Below, one piece after another: positions 20,758-30,989 of a DNA stretch of 64,000 nt. Both the position numbers and the translations under genes were made by a program. This DNA is from Azorhizobium doebereinerae UFLA1-100. GTDB lineage: Bacteria > Pseudomonadota > Alphaproteobacteria > Rhizobiales > Xanthobacteraceae. The DNA is taken from NCBI RefSeq assembly GCF_000473085.1, contig NZ_AXBA01000001.1, positions 1 to 64,000 on the forward strand. The letters run 5' to 3'. A model generated the notes under the pieces. It did not search any database. It saw only the letters and a program-made list of their open reading frames with translations, and was not told the origin of the DNA. The number at the start of each line of letters is the position of its first letter. Position 1 is the first letter of the stretch.

Positions 20758-21486
20758 TCAGGGGCGAAACCCCTCGAAAATCATCTGGTCCGCGCCCGCG
20801 GCCGCGCGGGCCCGGTCCTGTGGCGTGCGCACCGTCCAGGTGAGGACGGGCATCCCGAGCGCCCGCGCCAGTCGCGGCGCCGGCGCGCCGAGATCCGCCA
20901 CCTTGTAGGCGACGAACTGGAAGCGCGAGCGCGGCCAATGCAGCAGGTGCCCCAGAGCGAAGCGCCGGGCCGCCGTCAGGTGTGTCCGGTCGTCGGCATA
21001 ATGGCGTTGTGCGACGATCCCGCGTCGCACCTGCGGCGCGTGGCGGGCGACCACGCCCACCATGTCCGGATCGAACGACATCAGCGCCGCCGGCCCGCCA
21101 TAGGCCGCGACCAGCGCCGCGGCCCGTTCGGCAAGGCGGGTATCGCCGGAAAAATCGCTTTTGATCTCAATGATGAGCTGCACCCGGCCGGCGACCCGCT
21201 CCAGCAGGTCCGGCAGGGTCATCATGGCGTCCGTGGTCGCCTTGAACGGCACCGCCTTGAGTTCCGCCGCGGTACGCTCGGCCAAGGGCCCCTGCGCCAG
21301 CGTCAGCCGGTCCAAAGTGAAATCGTGGAATACCATGGCTTCGCCGTCGCGGGAGCGCTGCACGTCCACTTCGATGGCGCAGCCCGCCGCCACGGCCGCA
21401 TCCACGGCCGTGGCGGTATTCTCGATGACGCCGGCCGCCGCATCGTGCAGTCCACGATGTGCGACGGGCCGGGCGGTCAGGCTCAT
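20758..21486 (-). CDS. Glycerophosphodiester phosphodiesterase
   Basis: A 242-residue TIM-barrel GDPD that would hydrolyse glycerophosphodiesters to glycerol 3-phosphate and an alcohol. It shows VAHRGLHDAAAGVIENT (His-Arg plus metal Glu), EVDVQRSRDGEAMVFHDFTLDRLT (metal Glu/Asp and second catalytic His), and the late IEIKS segment. There is no signal peptide, so it is cytosolic. It starts 6 bp after the RidA gene and is almost certainly cotranscribed with it. Confidence 0.9.
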   Translation of the reverse strand: MSLTARPVAHRGLHDAAAGVIENTATAVDAAVAAGCAIEVDVQRSRDGEAMVFHDFTLDRLTLAQGPLAERTAAELKAVPFKATTDAMMTLPDLLERVAGRVQLIIEIKSDFSGDTRLAERAAALVAAYGGPAALMSFDPDMVGVVARHAPQVRRGIVAQRHYADDRTHLTAARRFALGHLLHWPRSRFQFVAYKVADLGAPAPRLARALGMPVLTWTVRTPQDRARAAAGADQMIFEGFRP

Positions 21487-21492
21487 GTCAGC

Positions 21493-21957
21493 TCACGCCA
21501 CTTCGACGATGGCTTCGACTTCCACGGCGGCGTCGAACGGCAGCGCGGCGATGCCGACCGCCGAGCGGGCGTGGCGGCCCTTGTCGCCGAACACTTCCAC
21601 GAACAGGTCGGAGCAGCCGTTCACCACCTTCGGCTGGTCGACGAAGTCCGGGGCGGAGTTCACGAAGCCCACCAGCTTCACCACCCGCACCACCTTCTCG
21701 AGGTCGCCGAGGGCCACCTTCATCTGCGCCATCAGGTTGATGGCGCACAAGCGCGCGGCGGCACGGCCGGCGTCGATGTCGATGCCGGCGCCCAGCTTGC
21801 CGGTGGCGATCTTGCCGGCGGCGTCGATGGACACCTGGCCGGAGATGAACAGGAGGTTGCCGGTGCGCACCGCCGGGACATAATTGGCAAGAGGGGCGTT
21901 GGGGGTCGGCAGGGTGATGCCGAGTTCAGCCAGTTTCTGTTCAATGGTTTGCGACAT
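21493..21957 (-). CDS. RidA-family protein (YjgF/YER057c)
   Basis: A 154-residue protein of the Rid superfamily, whose archetype hydrolyses reactive enamine/imine intermediates of PLP enzymes. Motifs include PAVRTGNLLFISGQVSID, the central LCAINLMAQMKVALGDLEKVVRVVKL pattern and a C-terminal VEVEAIVEVA. At 154 residues it is longer than RidA (about 128), as in other Rid subgroups. AGGAG lies six bases before the ATG at 21957, which decides against an ATG six bases upstream. First gene of a two-gene operon with the GDPD. Confidence 0.88.
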   Translation of the reverse strand: MSQTIEQKLAELGITLPTPNAPLANYVPAVRTGNLLFISGQVSIDAAGKIATGKLGAGIDIDAGRAAARLCAINLMAQMKVALGDLEKVVRVVKLVGFVNSAPDFVDQPKVVNGCSDLFVEVFGDKGRHARSAVGIAALPFDAAVEVEAIVEVA

Positions 21958-22055
21958 TGTCATCTCCTGCCACACCTTGTGCGCAATTTGCGACTTCCTC
22001 TTCGCTGAACCAGGGACGCGGCGCAAGCGCCGGGCGCCCGTCATGGAGATCTGCA

Positions 22056-22880
22056 ATGCCGCGTCCCCTGGGCCTGCCGTGCCTCGCCCTTGCCCTTGCC
22101 GCCGGCCTCTCGCCGGCGTCCGCTGATGCCCTGCTGCCGCACCGCGCCGGTTATGCCATGGCGCTGGACGCGGGCAAGGCGACAGGCCGTCTCGACGGCG
22201 CAACCGGCCGTATCGACTACGAAATTCGCGGCGATGCCTGCGAGGGGTACACCGTCAACATGCGCCAGAGCTCGACCCTGGATACCGGGGAGGGGGCGCC
22301 GGTGCGCTCGGACATGGCCTCCACCTCCTGGGAGGAGGGGACCGGCAGCGCCTACCGCTTCAAGACCCGCGACCAGCTCAACGGCGACACCAAGTCGGAC
22401 GTGGACGCACAGGCTAACCGCCTGGAAAACGGTGATATTCAGGTCAAGATCGCCAAGCCCGACCCGCGCACGGTGGCGCTCAAGGGCAAGGTGCTGATGC
22501 CCACCGAGCATGTGGTCAGGGTGCTGGAGGCGGCGGCCAAGGGCGAGAGCCTGATGGAGGCCCGGGTCTATGACGGCTCCACCGACGGAACCAAGGTTTA
22601 CAACACCTTGGCGGTCATCGGGAAGCCCAGCCAGGACACCTCCAAGCTGCTGGAGGCGGCCCGCGGGACGCTCAGCGGGCACACCTTCTACCCGGTCAGC
22701 GTGAGCTATTACGACGCCGAGAAAAGTGACAGCGCCCCCGAATATGTCATGACTTTCACACTATACGACAATGGGGTCATCGGTGAGCTGAAGATCGACT
22801 ATGGCGAGTTCGCTTTGCGAGGCGCGCTCGATGCTTTCGAGCCCTTGAAGGCCTCCGCCACCCCCTGCGCCAAGAAGTGA
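22056..22880 (+). CDS. eipB: EipB-like periplasmic envelope-integrity protein (DUF1849)
   Basis: A 274-residue exported beta-rich protein of the DUF1849/EipB family, implicated in cell-envelope integrity in Brucella. The signal peptide is LGLPCLALALAAGLSPASA. Mature features are LLPHRAGYAMAL near the start, GRIDYEIRGDACEGYTVNM, TMMS-like segments and a final PCAKK. Cys62 and Cys271 match the pair that forms the family's conserved disulfide. GGAG precedes the ATG at 22056, which excludes a longer frame. Divergent from the RidA operon. Confidence 0.85.
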   Translation: MPRPLGLPCLALALAAGLSPASADALLPHRAGYAMALDAGKATGRLDGATGRIDYEIRGDACEGYTVNMRQSSTLDTGEGAPVRSDMASTSWEEGTGSAYRFKTRDQLNGDTKSDVDAQANRLENGDIQVKIAKPDPRTVALKGKVLMPTEHVVRVLEAAAKGESLMEARVYDGSTDGTKVYNTLAVIGKPSQDTSKLLEAARGTLSGHTFYPVSVSYYDAEKSDSAPEYVMTFTLYDNGVIGELKIDYGEFALRGALDAFEPLKASATPCAKK

Positions 22881-22896
22881 TGGGACAGGGTGTGGC

Positions 22897-23187
22897 ATGG
22901 CCCACTTCCCCGCACTTCACCTGATGATACACGGCCGCGTGCAAGGGGTCGGCTATCGCGCCTGGTTCGCCGCCGAGGCGGAGGCGCGCGGCCTCGCCGG
23001 CTTCGTGCGCAACCGGCGCGACGGAACGGTGGAGGCGGTCATCGCCGGGCCGGCAGCGGCGGTCGAGGCGATGGCGGCGGCCTGCCAGACAGGTCCCCGC
23101 TCCGCCCGGGTGGACCGGGTCGAGCGCCAGGAGGTGGCCGAGCCGGTCGCCATGGGGGCCGGCTTCCACGTGCTGGCGACGGCCTGA
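22897..23187 (+). CDS. acyP: Acylphosphatase
   Basis: A 96-residue enzyme hydrolysing carboxyl-phosphate bonds. The signature HGRVQGVGYRAWF carries the catalytic Arg and FVRNRRDGTVEAV the catalytic Asn. Length is normal. It starts 16 bp after the EipB-like gene and is probably cotranscribed with it. Confidence 0.95.
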   Translation: MAHFPALHLMIHGRVQGVGYRAWFAAEAEARGLAGFVRNRRDGTVEAVIAGPAAAVEAMAAACQTGPRSARVDRVERQEVAEPVAMGAGFHVLATA

Positions 23188-23293
23188 CGGGCGCCGGCGC
23201 GCGTTCCCGGCGCGGCGTGCTTTCCCTGCAATAGCCAGCCGCTGGCGAGGCGGCTATAGACCCACCTCCGACGCAGCGTCCAGGGAGGATGTC

Positions 23294-24844
23294 GTGCGCT
23301 TGTCGCCCACAGCGGACCTGAACGAATCGCGCTACGGCAGCCCGCCCTACGGCCGGGCGCCGGTGGCGCCGATGCCCTGGTGGGCCACCGCGACCGGCGT
23401 GGCGGTGATCGTCGGGCTATGGGCGCTCGCCCACCTGCTGGTGTCCTGGCTGCTGGAATCGTCCATCAATGTGGACGACGCCATCGAGAGCTATCTGGTC
23501 CAGTCGTTCCAGATCTCCTATGTGCCGCGCAATCCGCCGCTGTTCGACTGGCTGCTCTACGGCCTGCTGTGGATCTTCGGCCCCGGCCCGCTGCCCTATG
23601 CCATCCTGCGCTACGGGCTGCTGTTCACCATGGCCATGCTGGTCTACCGCGTGGCCCGGCAGGTGATCGCCGACCCGCGCCTCCAGGCGCTGGCGGTGTT
23701 CTCGCTCTCCCTGCTGTGGGTGATCGGCTACCATAGCCACCGCATCCTCACCCATTCCAACGTGATGATCGTGGCCATCGCCGGCAGCTTCCTCACGCTC
23801 ACCGCCGTCACCCGCAAGCCCTCCGCTTTGCTCTATGCGGGCCTCGGCGCCTGGATCGCCGTCGGCCTGCTGGGCAAGTTCGGCTTCGTGCCGTTCATCG
23901 CCGTGCTGCTGATCGCCGGCCTGCTGGAGCCGAGCTTCCGCGCCGCCATCCTCGACCGGCGCATCGCGCTCACCGTGCTGGTGGCGGCCGGGCCGCTGGC
24001 GGTCTACGCCCTGGCGCTGCATGTCCTGAAGCAGGACGTGGTGGCCGCCACCGCCGAGGTGGTGGGGCGCAGCAGCGACGGCTCGACGCGCAATGTGCTC
24101 GATACCTTCGCCGGCGCCTGGGTCGGCTATCTTCTGCCCTTCGTCGCGCTGGCCGCCGCCGTCTTCCTGCCGCTGAACCGCGGCGAGGACGCCACCCCGA
24201 GCACCCCGGAGCGCGCCGCGCCCCGCCGGGTGCTGCGGACCATCATCATCCTCGGCACCGTGGTCACGCTGATCGGCGCGCTGGCGATCGGCGTCACCAC
24301 CCTGCGCGACCGCTATTTCCACGTCTTCTTCCTGCTCGCCACGGTCTATGTGTTCGCCGAGCTGGAGCGCCTCGGCGGCTGGCAGCAGCGGGTGAAGCTC
24401 TATCTGTGGGTGGTGGGCATCGTCGCCTTCGGCGTGCTCGCCGTGCGCGCCGCCATCACCCTGTGGCCGGACCCGTTCCTGTGCGGTCGCTGCGTCGCCG
24501 CCGAGCCGCTGAAGGCGCTGCGCCCGGTGATCGCCTCGCAGTTCGGCGACGCGCCGACGCTGGTGGCGGAGGACCGCATGTCCGCCGGCCGGCTGAGGGC
24601 GGCGATCCCCAATGCCCGCGTGGTGATCCCCTATGAGGACACCTACCGCCCGCCGGTCCGACCGGCCACGGGCTGCGCCCGCATCGCCGGCATCGCCAAC
24701 GGCATCGGCAACCTGCCCTTGCCCAAGTCCGACGGCTCGGCCATCGAGCTGTGGTTCAAATGGTGGGGCCCGCTGCTGCGCCCGCGCCGCCAGAGCCTGT
24801 GGCAGATCACCCCGCTGAAGCTCGACGACCCCATGTGCCGGTGA
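23294..24844 (+). CDS. GT39-family membrane glycosyltransferase (ArnT/PMT_2-like)
   Basis: A 516-residue integral membrane protein of the GT-C fold, with about 10-12 hydrophobic segments and a hydrophilic C-terminal periplasmic region containing several cysteines. The first extracytoplasmic loop has NVDDAIESYLVQSF and then PRNPPLFDWLLYGLLWIFG, in the place of the catalytic acidic and P-P motifs of GT39 enzymes that use polyprenyl-phosphate sugars. It probably glycosylates lipid A, other lipids or proteins. The GTG start at 23294 follows GGGAGG. Acceptor and sugar are unknown. Confidence 0.8.
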   Translation: MRLSPTADLNESRYGSPPYGRAPVAPMPWWATATGVAVIVGLWALAHLLVSWLLESSINVDDAIESYLVQSFQISYVPRNPPLFDWLLYGLLWIFGPGPLPYAILRYGLLFTMAMLVYRVARQVIADPRLQALAVFSLSLLWVIGYHSHRILTHSNVMIVAIAGSFLTLTAVTRKPSALLYAGLGAWIAVGLLGKFGFVPFIAVLLIAGLLEPSFRAAILDRRIALTVLVAAGPLAVYALALHVLKQDVVAATAEVVGRSSDGSTRNVLDTFAGAWVGYLLPFVALAAAVFLPLNRGEDATPSTPERAAPRRVLRTIIILGTVVTLIGALAIGVTTLRDRYFHVFFLLATVYVFAELERLGGWQQRVKLYLWVVGIVAFGVLAVRAAITLWPDPFLCGRCVAAEPLKALRPVIASQFGDAPTLVAEDRMSAGRLRAAIPNARVVIPYEDTYRPPVRPATGCARIAGIANGIGNLPLPKSDGSAIELWFKWWGPLLRPRRQSLWQITPLKLDDPMCR

Positions 24845-24877
24845 GGGCGGGCGGCGTCGGCCGCCGCCCCGGCCTCG

Positions 24878-25657
24878 TCAGCCGAGATCGATCGCCGTCG
24901 GCACGCCCCGGCCCAGCAGCGTCAGCCGGTCGGCGATGCAGAGCGCGCGGAAGGCGCCGGCGAGGTCGTCGCCGCTCTCGGTGAAGTGCGCCCAGCCCTC
25001 GTTGTGCACGGCGATGAGGCGGGCGCGGGGAAAGGCATGGGCGGCCGATATGGCGTCGTTGGCGTCCATGGTCAGGTGCGCCGCGCCCCGCGTCTTGGCC
25101 GAGCCGGTGAACAGCACCACCACCTTGGGATCGAACCGCCGCGCCACCTCGGCGACGCCCTCGTACCAGACCGTATCGCCGCTCACATAGACGAGGTCGC
25201 CCGGCGCCTCGCGGCCCACGGCGAAGCCCACCACATCGCCCGACAGCGGCTCGATGCCCACGGGCCCGTGCCGGGCCGGGGTCGCCGTCACCTGCAACCG
25301 CAAACCGTTGGCGGCGGACAGTTCCGCCGTCTGCCACGGCGCGAGGCCGCGCACCCGCCCGGCGGGCAGGCCGAGCCGGCCCTCGGCGGCCTCGGTGCTG
25401 AAGGTGACCGGCACGCGCGCCAGCAAGGCCCGCCCGCTGGTGTCGAGATTGTCCGCATGCTGGTCGTGGCTGAGCAGAACCGCGTCCAGCGGCAGCACGG
25501 CCTCCGCCGGCAGCGCCGGGCCGGTGCGCTTTTCCAATGTCACATGGGGCAGGGCATAGGCGCCCGGCGCATCGAAAGTAGGGTCGGTCAGCAGCCTTAC
25601 GCCATCGACCTCGATGAGCACGGTCGGGCCGCCGACAAGGGTGAGGGTGAGGGACAT
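24878..25657 (-). CDS. MBL-fold metallohydrolase (UlaG-like)
   Basis: A 259-residue metallo-beta-lactamase-fold protein. The zinc motif HDQHADN is at residues 64-70, a second His around PARHG, the bridging Asp in VSGDTVWY, and a late His in AVHNEGWAHF. The compact N-terminus MSLTLTLVGGPTVLIEVDG resembles UlaG/RNase-Z-like hydrolases. The ATG at 25657 lies immediately before this domain; a frame extending to 25861 would run through the regulatory region. Divergent from a LysR regulator that may control it. Confidence 0.85.
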   Translation of the reverse strand: MSLTLTLVGGPTVLIEVDGVRLLTDPTFDAPGAYALPHVTLEKRTGPALPAEAVLPLDAVLLSHDQHADNLDTSGRALLARVPVTFSTEAAEGRLGLPAGRVRGLAPWQTAELSAANGLRLQVTATPARHGPVGIEPLSGDVVGFAVGREAPGDLVYVSGDTVWYEGVAEVARRFDPKVVVLFTGSAKTRGAAHLTMDANDAISAAHAFPRARLIAVHNEGWAHFTESGDDLAGAFRALCIADRLTLLGRGVPTAIDLG

Positions 25658-25750
25658 GGCACGCTCCGGGACTGGCGGCTGCGGGATCGCGGCCTGTGAG
25701 TGGCCAGATAGGGGCTGGCAGCCTGAGCGGAAATTCGCGATCTTCGCGCC

Positions 25751-26650
25751 ATGGCTGATAAATTTCGCACAGCTCCCCATTGGGAGGACCTTCGCTTCTT
25801 CATCGCTTTGGCGCGCCACGGCAGCCTGTCTGCCACCGCGCGGGTGCTCGGGGTCAACCACGCCACGGTGTCACGCCGCATCACCGGGCTGGAGACGGCG
25901 CTGGGCGCGCGCCTGTTCGAGCGCACCGGGTCCGGCTATGCGCTCACCGAGGCCGGGCGGCGGGTGCTGGAGGATGCGGCCCCCATGGAGCAGGCGGCCG
26001 GCCGCATCAGTCCCGGCGCCATGCCGGAGCAACCGCTCGGGCGAGTGCGCATCACCGTCACGCCGAGCATTGCGGAGGGCTTCCTGCTGCCGCGCCTCGC
26101 GGGCTTCCAGGCCGTGCATCCGGGGCTCGATATCGACCTTATCGCCGACCGCCGGGCCATCAGCCTGCAACGGCGCGAGGCGGACATCGCGCTGCGCCTC
26201 GCCCGTCCGCTGGAAGGCGAACTGGTGGCCCGGCGGCTGGTGGGCCTCGGCTTCGGCTTCTATGCCACGCCCGACTGGCCGGAGCGCATCGCCGCCGGGG
26301 AAGCGCCGCGCTTCATCGCCTTCGACGAGGGCGGTTCCCACCTGCCCGAGGCGCTGTGGCTGACCCGGCGCTTTCCCGGTGCCCGCCAGCTGTTCCGCGC
26401 CAACAGCCAGGTGGCGCAGGCCATGGCGGCGCGGGCGGGCGGCGGCCTCGCGCTGCTGCCCCATTTCATCGGTGCGTGCGATCCCGAACTGGTGCCGGTC
26501 ACGCTGGCCGAGACGCCGCCGGGACGCGAGCTCTGGCTGCTGATGCGGCCGGGTGAGGGCGAGGAGCCGGGCCTGCGGATGGTGGTGGATTTCCTCGCCG
26601 GCCTGTTCCGCGCCGAACGCGCCCTGTTCGAGGACGGCAGCGCGGCCTGA
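25751..26650 (+). CDS. LysR-family transcriptional regulator
   Basis: A 299-residue LTTR. The N-terminal winged HTH covers residues 10-70 (WEDLRFFIALARHGSLSATARVLGVNHATVSRRI), a linker helix follows, then a periplasmic-binding-like effector domain from about residue 95. It is transcribed away from the MBL-fold gene with 93 bp between, the normal arrangement for an LTTR and its target. The spacer carries a repeated TTCGCG (about 25735-25750) that could be part of its site. Confidence 0.9.
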   Translation: MADKFRTAPHWEDLRFFIALARHGSLSATARVLGVNHATVSRRITGLETALGARLFERTGSGYALTEAGRRVLEDAAPMEQAAGRISPGAMPEQPLGRVRITVTPSIAEGFLLPRLAGFQAVHPGLDIDLIADRRAISLQRREADIALRLARPLEGELVARRLVGLGFGFYATPDWPERIAAGEAPRFIAFDEGGSHLPEALWLTRRFPGARQLFRANSQVAQAMAARAGGGLALLPHFIGACDPELVPVTLAETPPGRELWLLMRPGEGEEPGLRMVVDFLAGLFRAERALFEDGSAA

Positions 26651-26665
26651 ACCGCCGCGCGCCTG

Positions 26666-27382
26666 TCAGGACTGCGTATTGCCGCTCCAGGTGGCGTGGT
26701 CCACGTCGGGATGGAGGGAGAGGCGGTCGACCACCGCGTCCAGGGGGGCGGCCTTCACTTCGGTGCTGGTCAGGGTGGCGACGATCTCCACCTGCTCCTC
26801 GCCCCGCTCCACCACCTCGATCTCGGCGACGGGATAGCCGGCCGTCTCCAGCTGCGCCTCCAGCAGGTCGCGCATCACGCCGGCATGCGCGACGCCGGTG
26901 GTGAGGCTCACCGCATAGGTCGCCTCCACGCTCTCGGTCTGGATGGGGATGCGGTTGATGGCGTTGACCAGCGGGCGCAGCAGCGTGTTGCCGGCGATGA
27001 CGAAGACAGTGAGCAAGGCGGCTTCCGCCAGCCGGTCGACGCCGGCGCAGGCGCCCACGGCGGCGGAGCACCACAGCGTCGCCGCCGTGTTGAGGCCGCG
27101 CACGTTCAGCCCCTCCTTCATGATGACGCCGGCGCCCAGGAAGCCGATGCCGGACACCACGTAGGAGATGACGCGCACCGCCTCCGCGTCCCCGGCGAGG
27201 CCCTGGGCGAGATCGACGAAGCCCGCCGCCCCCACCGCCACCAGCACGTTGGTGCGCAGGCCGGCGGTGCGCTGGCGATATTGCCGCTCGGCGCCGATCA
27301 GCGCGCCGAACACGAAGGCGGCGCCATAGCTGACGACGGTGTCGAGGAAGGGTAGGAGGTGGAAGGAGTCGATGAATTTCAT
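26666..27382 (-). CDS. mgtC: MgtC/SapB-family membrane protein
   Basis: A 238-residue protein with an N-terminal membrane domain of about four to five helices containing FGALIGAERQYRQRTAGLRTN and the signature GIGFLGAGVIMKEG...VRGLNTAATLW. A soluble C-terminal ACT-like domain runs from about residue 150. MgtC proteins affect growth under low magnesium or acid stress and intramacrophage survival in several bacteria; they are not themselves Mg transporters. The presence of the C-terminal domain favours the MgtC subgroup. Confidence 0.88.
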   Translation of the reverse strand: MKFIDSFHLLPFLDTVVSYGAAFVFGALIGAERQYRQRTAGLRTNVLVAVGAAGFVDLAQGLAGDAEAVRVISYVVSGIGFLGAGVIMKEGLNVRGLNTAATLWCSAAVGACAGVDRLAEAALLTVFVIAGNTLLRPLVNAINRIPIQTESVEATYAVSLTTGVAHAGVMRDLLEAQLETAGYPVAEIEVVERGEEQVEIVATLTSTEVKAAPLDAVVDRLSLHPDVDHATWSGNTQS

Positions 27383-27467
27383 GCCGCCCGATAGCGTCGC
27401 CGTGTGACGGAATGATTACGGCCGCAAGTCCGGGGTCGTTTCCGTCCCGCTCCGGGCGGCGCGCAAA

Positions 27468-27498
27468 CAAAAAGGGCGCCGCTTGCGCGACGCCCTTC
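27468..27498 (-). terminator. Rho-independent terminator of groES-groEL
   Basis: Read on the minus strand, a GGGCG...CGCCC stem with an inner GC pair and GCAA-type loop is followed by TTTTTGTTT. It lies about 100 bp beyond the groEL stop and before the MgtC gene. Confidence 0.8.
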
Positions 27499-27531
27499 CC
27501 GAACCGGCCCGGAGGCCAATTGTCCGACCTG

Positions 27532-29258
<1,727 letters not shown>

Positions 29259-29281
29259 TCACGAAAGCGTCGGGAGAGACG

Positions 29282-29596
29282 TCACGCGGCCTTCTTGGCG
29301 GAGGCGGAGACCTCGACCACGCCGAGGATGTCGCTCTCCTTCATGATGAGCAGGTCCTGGCCGTCGACCTTGACCTCGGTGCCGGACCACTTGCCGAACA
29401 GCACGCGATCACCGGCCTTCACGTCGAGCGCGACCAGCTCACCCTTGTCGTTGCGGATGCCGGGACCGACGGCGACGACTTCGCCTTCCTGCGGCTTTTC
29501 CTTCACGGTGTCGGGGATGATGATGCCGCCGGCGGTCTTCTGCTCAGCTTCGATGCGCTTCACGACCACGCGGTCGTGCAGAGGGCGGAAACCCAT
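29282..29596 (-). CDS. groS: Co-chaperonin GroES
   Basis: A 104-residue co-chaperonin that caps GroEL. It begins [16 protein letters not shown], with the mobile-loop segment [21 protein letters not shown] and the roof region following. The ATG at 29596 has GGAGG upstream and the conserved N-terminus. First gene of the groES-groEL operon. Confidence 0.97.
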   Translation of the reverse strand: MGFRPLHDRVVVKRIEAEQKTAGGIIIPDTVKEKPQEGEVVAVGPGIRNDKGELVALDVKAGDRVLFGKWSGTEVKVDGQDLLIMKESDILGVVEVSASAKKAA

Positions 29597-29962
29597 CGGG
29601 AACCTCCATGTTCTGGTTGGGCGCCGGGCCGCCCGGCGGGCGGCGTCCGGCATCGCGGCCACGGCCGAAGGGTTCGGCCGCGCCACCGCTGCCATCTAAG
29701 GGGCAGATGCCACCCCCACAAGGGGGCGGCGGCGAACTTTTAGCACTCTTTCCGCGAGAGTGCCAATCGCCTGCCCGGCGTGCCGCGAACGGCGGCGGAC
29801 GCCTGCGAAACAGGCGTTGCTAGCACTGTCCGCCAATCGCTGCCAACACCTTGATTTATCGAAATAAACCGTTCGTTAGGCTTGCCTCGCGCAAGCTCTG
29901 TAGCCGACACTCTTTCTCATCGGCCCAAACCACGAGGTTCAGCATCAGCGGAGGTGTCTCAC
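29597..29962. other. Divergent control region groES / usg
   Basis: About 366 bases hold the CIRCE element and the promoters of groES (leftward) and usg (rightward). A/T-rich sequence at 29850-29882 (TTGATT followed by a possible -10) could serve the rightward gene. A short TAGCACT at 29821 echoes half a CIRCE arm. There is no gene within it. Confidence 0.5.
29740..29766 (-). promoter_or_regulatory. CIRCE operator (HrcA site) of groES-groEL
   Basis: TTAGCACTC at 29740-29748, a nine-base spacer, then GAGTGCCAA at 29758-29766: the CIRCE inverted repeat with one mismatch in the right arm. It lies about 145 bp before groES. HrcA repression relieved by heat shock is the established mode for this site. 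Confidence 0.93.
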
Positions 29963-30232
29963 ATGGTGTCGTCCGATTTTGCCAAGCAGATGTCCGGCTA
30001 CGGGCTGGTGACAGCCCACATCCTGTACCGCATGCCCGACCATCCGAGCTTTCTCCAGACCTACATCTGGCAGGACTACGACCTCTCGCCCCGCTTTCCC
30101 GAGCTGAAAAAATTCCTCGACTTCTGGCAGCGCGAGCTGGACGGCCCGCTGCACGAGGTGCGCGTCGTCCACCAGAAGCTCATCAAGCCCGCCGAGCTGC
30201 GGGCGGTGGACGGCGTCTTCCTGCTGCATTAA
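29963..30232 (+). CDS. usg: Usg-family protein
   Basis: An 89-residue protein of the Usg family, named for a position next to trp genes in some alphaproteobacteria; its function is not known. The ATG at 29963 follows GGAGG and gives MVSSDFAKQMSGYGLVTAHILYRMPDH. The conserved LQTYIWQDYDLSPRFPELKKFLDFW and the final REVRVVH-like/VDGVFLLH segments are present. No trp gene is adjacent here. Confidence 0.85.
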   Translation: MVSSDFAKQMSGYGLVTAHILYRMPDHPSFLQTYIWQDYDLSPRFPELKKFLDFWQRELDGPLHEVRVVHQKLIKPAELRAVDGVFLLH

Positions 30233-30314
30233 GGCGTCCTGCGGAGGTCAGGGCCCGGTCCTGCGCCGTGCGCCCTGACTCCGCCGCTTTATCGGTGCTA
30301 AAGAGAGGGCCGAC

Positions 30315-30932
30315 ATGAACGAGGCCCTGGTGGACCACCGCACCCCCCGCACGTCCGAGCTGCTTGCCGCGGTCCTCGCCGCCCATACGGAACCGCGCGT
30401 TTCGGTGGGCGACCTCATCGATGCGCTGCGCAACCGGGCGTTCGGCATCAGCTTCCTGCTGTTCGGCCTGCCCAACTGCATCCCCATGCCGCCGGGCATC
30501 CCGGTGATCTGCGGCATCATCCTGGCGCTGATCGGCCTGCAGATGGCCATGGGGCGGCAGGAGCTGTGGCTGCCGCAGGCGCTCGCCAGGCGCACCTTCT
30601 CGCGCTCGGTGCTGGAGACCATCATCACCCGCTCCAGCTCCTGGATCGCCTGGTTCGAGCGCTGGTCGCGGCCGCGCATGGAGGTGTTCGCCGGCCCCAC
30701 CGCCCGCCGCGTGGTGGGGGCGCTGGTGGTGCTGCTGGGCTTCGTGCTGCTGCTGCCCATCCCGTTCCTCGGCAACATGCCGCCCGGCATCGCGGTGTGC
30801 ATCCTCGGCCTCGGGCTGGTGGAGCGCGACGGGGCGGTGATCCTCGGCGGCTTCTTCGCCACCGCGCTCGGCACGCTGGTCGCCTTCGGCATGACCTGGG
30901 CCATTTGGCAGGGCGCCGTCGCCATCTTCTGA
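30315..30932 (+). CDS. ExoD-family exopolysaccharide synthesis protein
   Basis: A 205-residue membrane protein of the ExoD family (PF06055), first linked to exopolysaccharide production and nodule invasion in Sinorhizobium. An N-terminal amphipathic part precedes FGISFLLFGLPNCIPMPPG, and a similar PIPFLGNMPPGIAVCILGLGL recurs in the C-terminal half, so the protein has two related membrane hairpins. The biochemical role is unknown. It lies 82 bp after usg. Confidence 0.85.
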   Translation: MNEALVDHRTPRTSELLAAVLAAHTEPRVSVGDLIDALRNRAFGISFLLFGLPNCIPMPPGIPVICGIILALIGLQMAMGRQELWLPQALARRTFSRSVLETIITRSSSWIAWFERWSRPRMEVFAGPTARRVVGALVVLLGFVLLLPIPFLGNMPPGIAVCILGLGLVERDGAVILGGFFATALGTLVAFGMTWAIWQGAVAIF

Positions 30933-30989
30933 GCCCTTTTCCTGCGGTCCCGCGCCCGTTAAGACCGGGCGCCGGATACCAGAGAGCCC

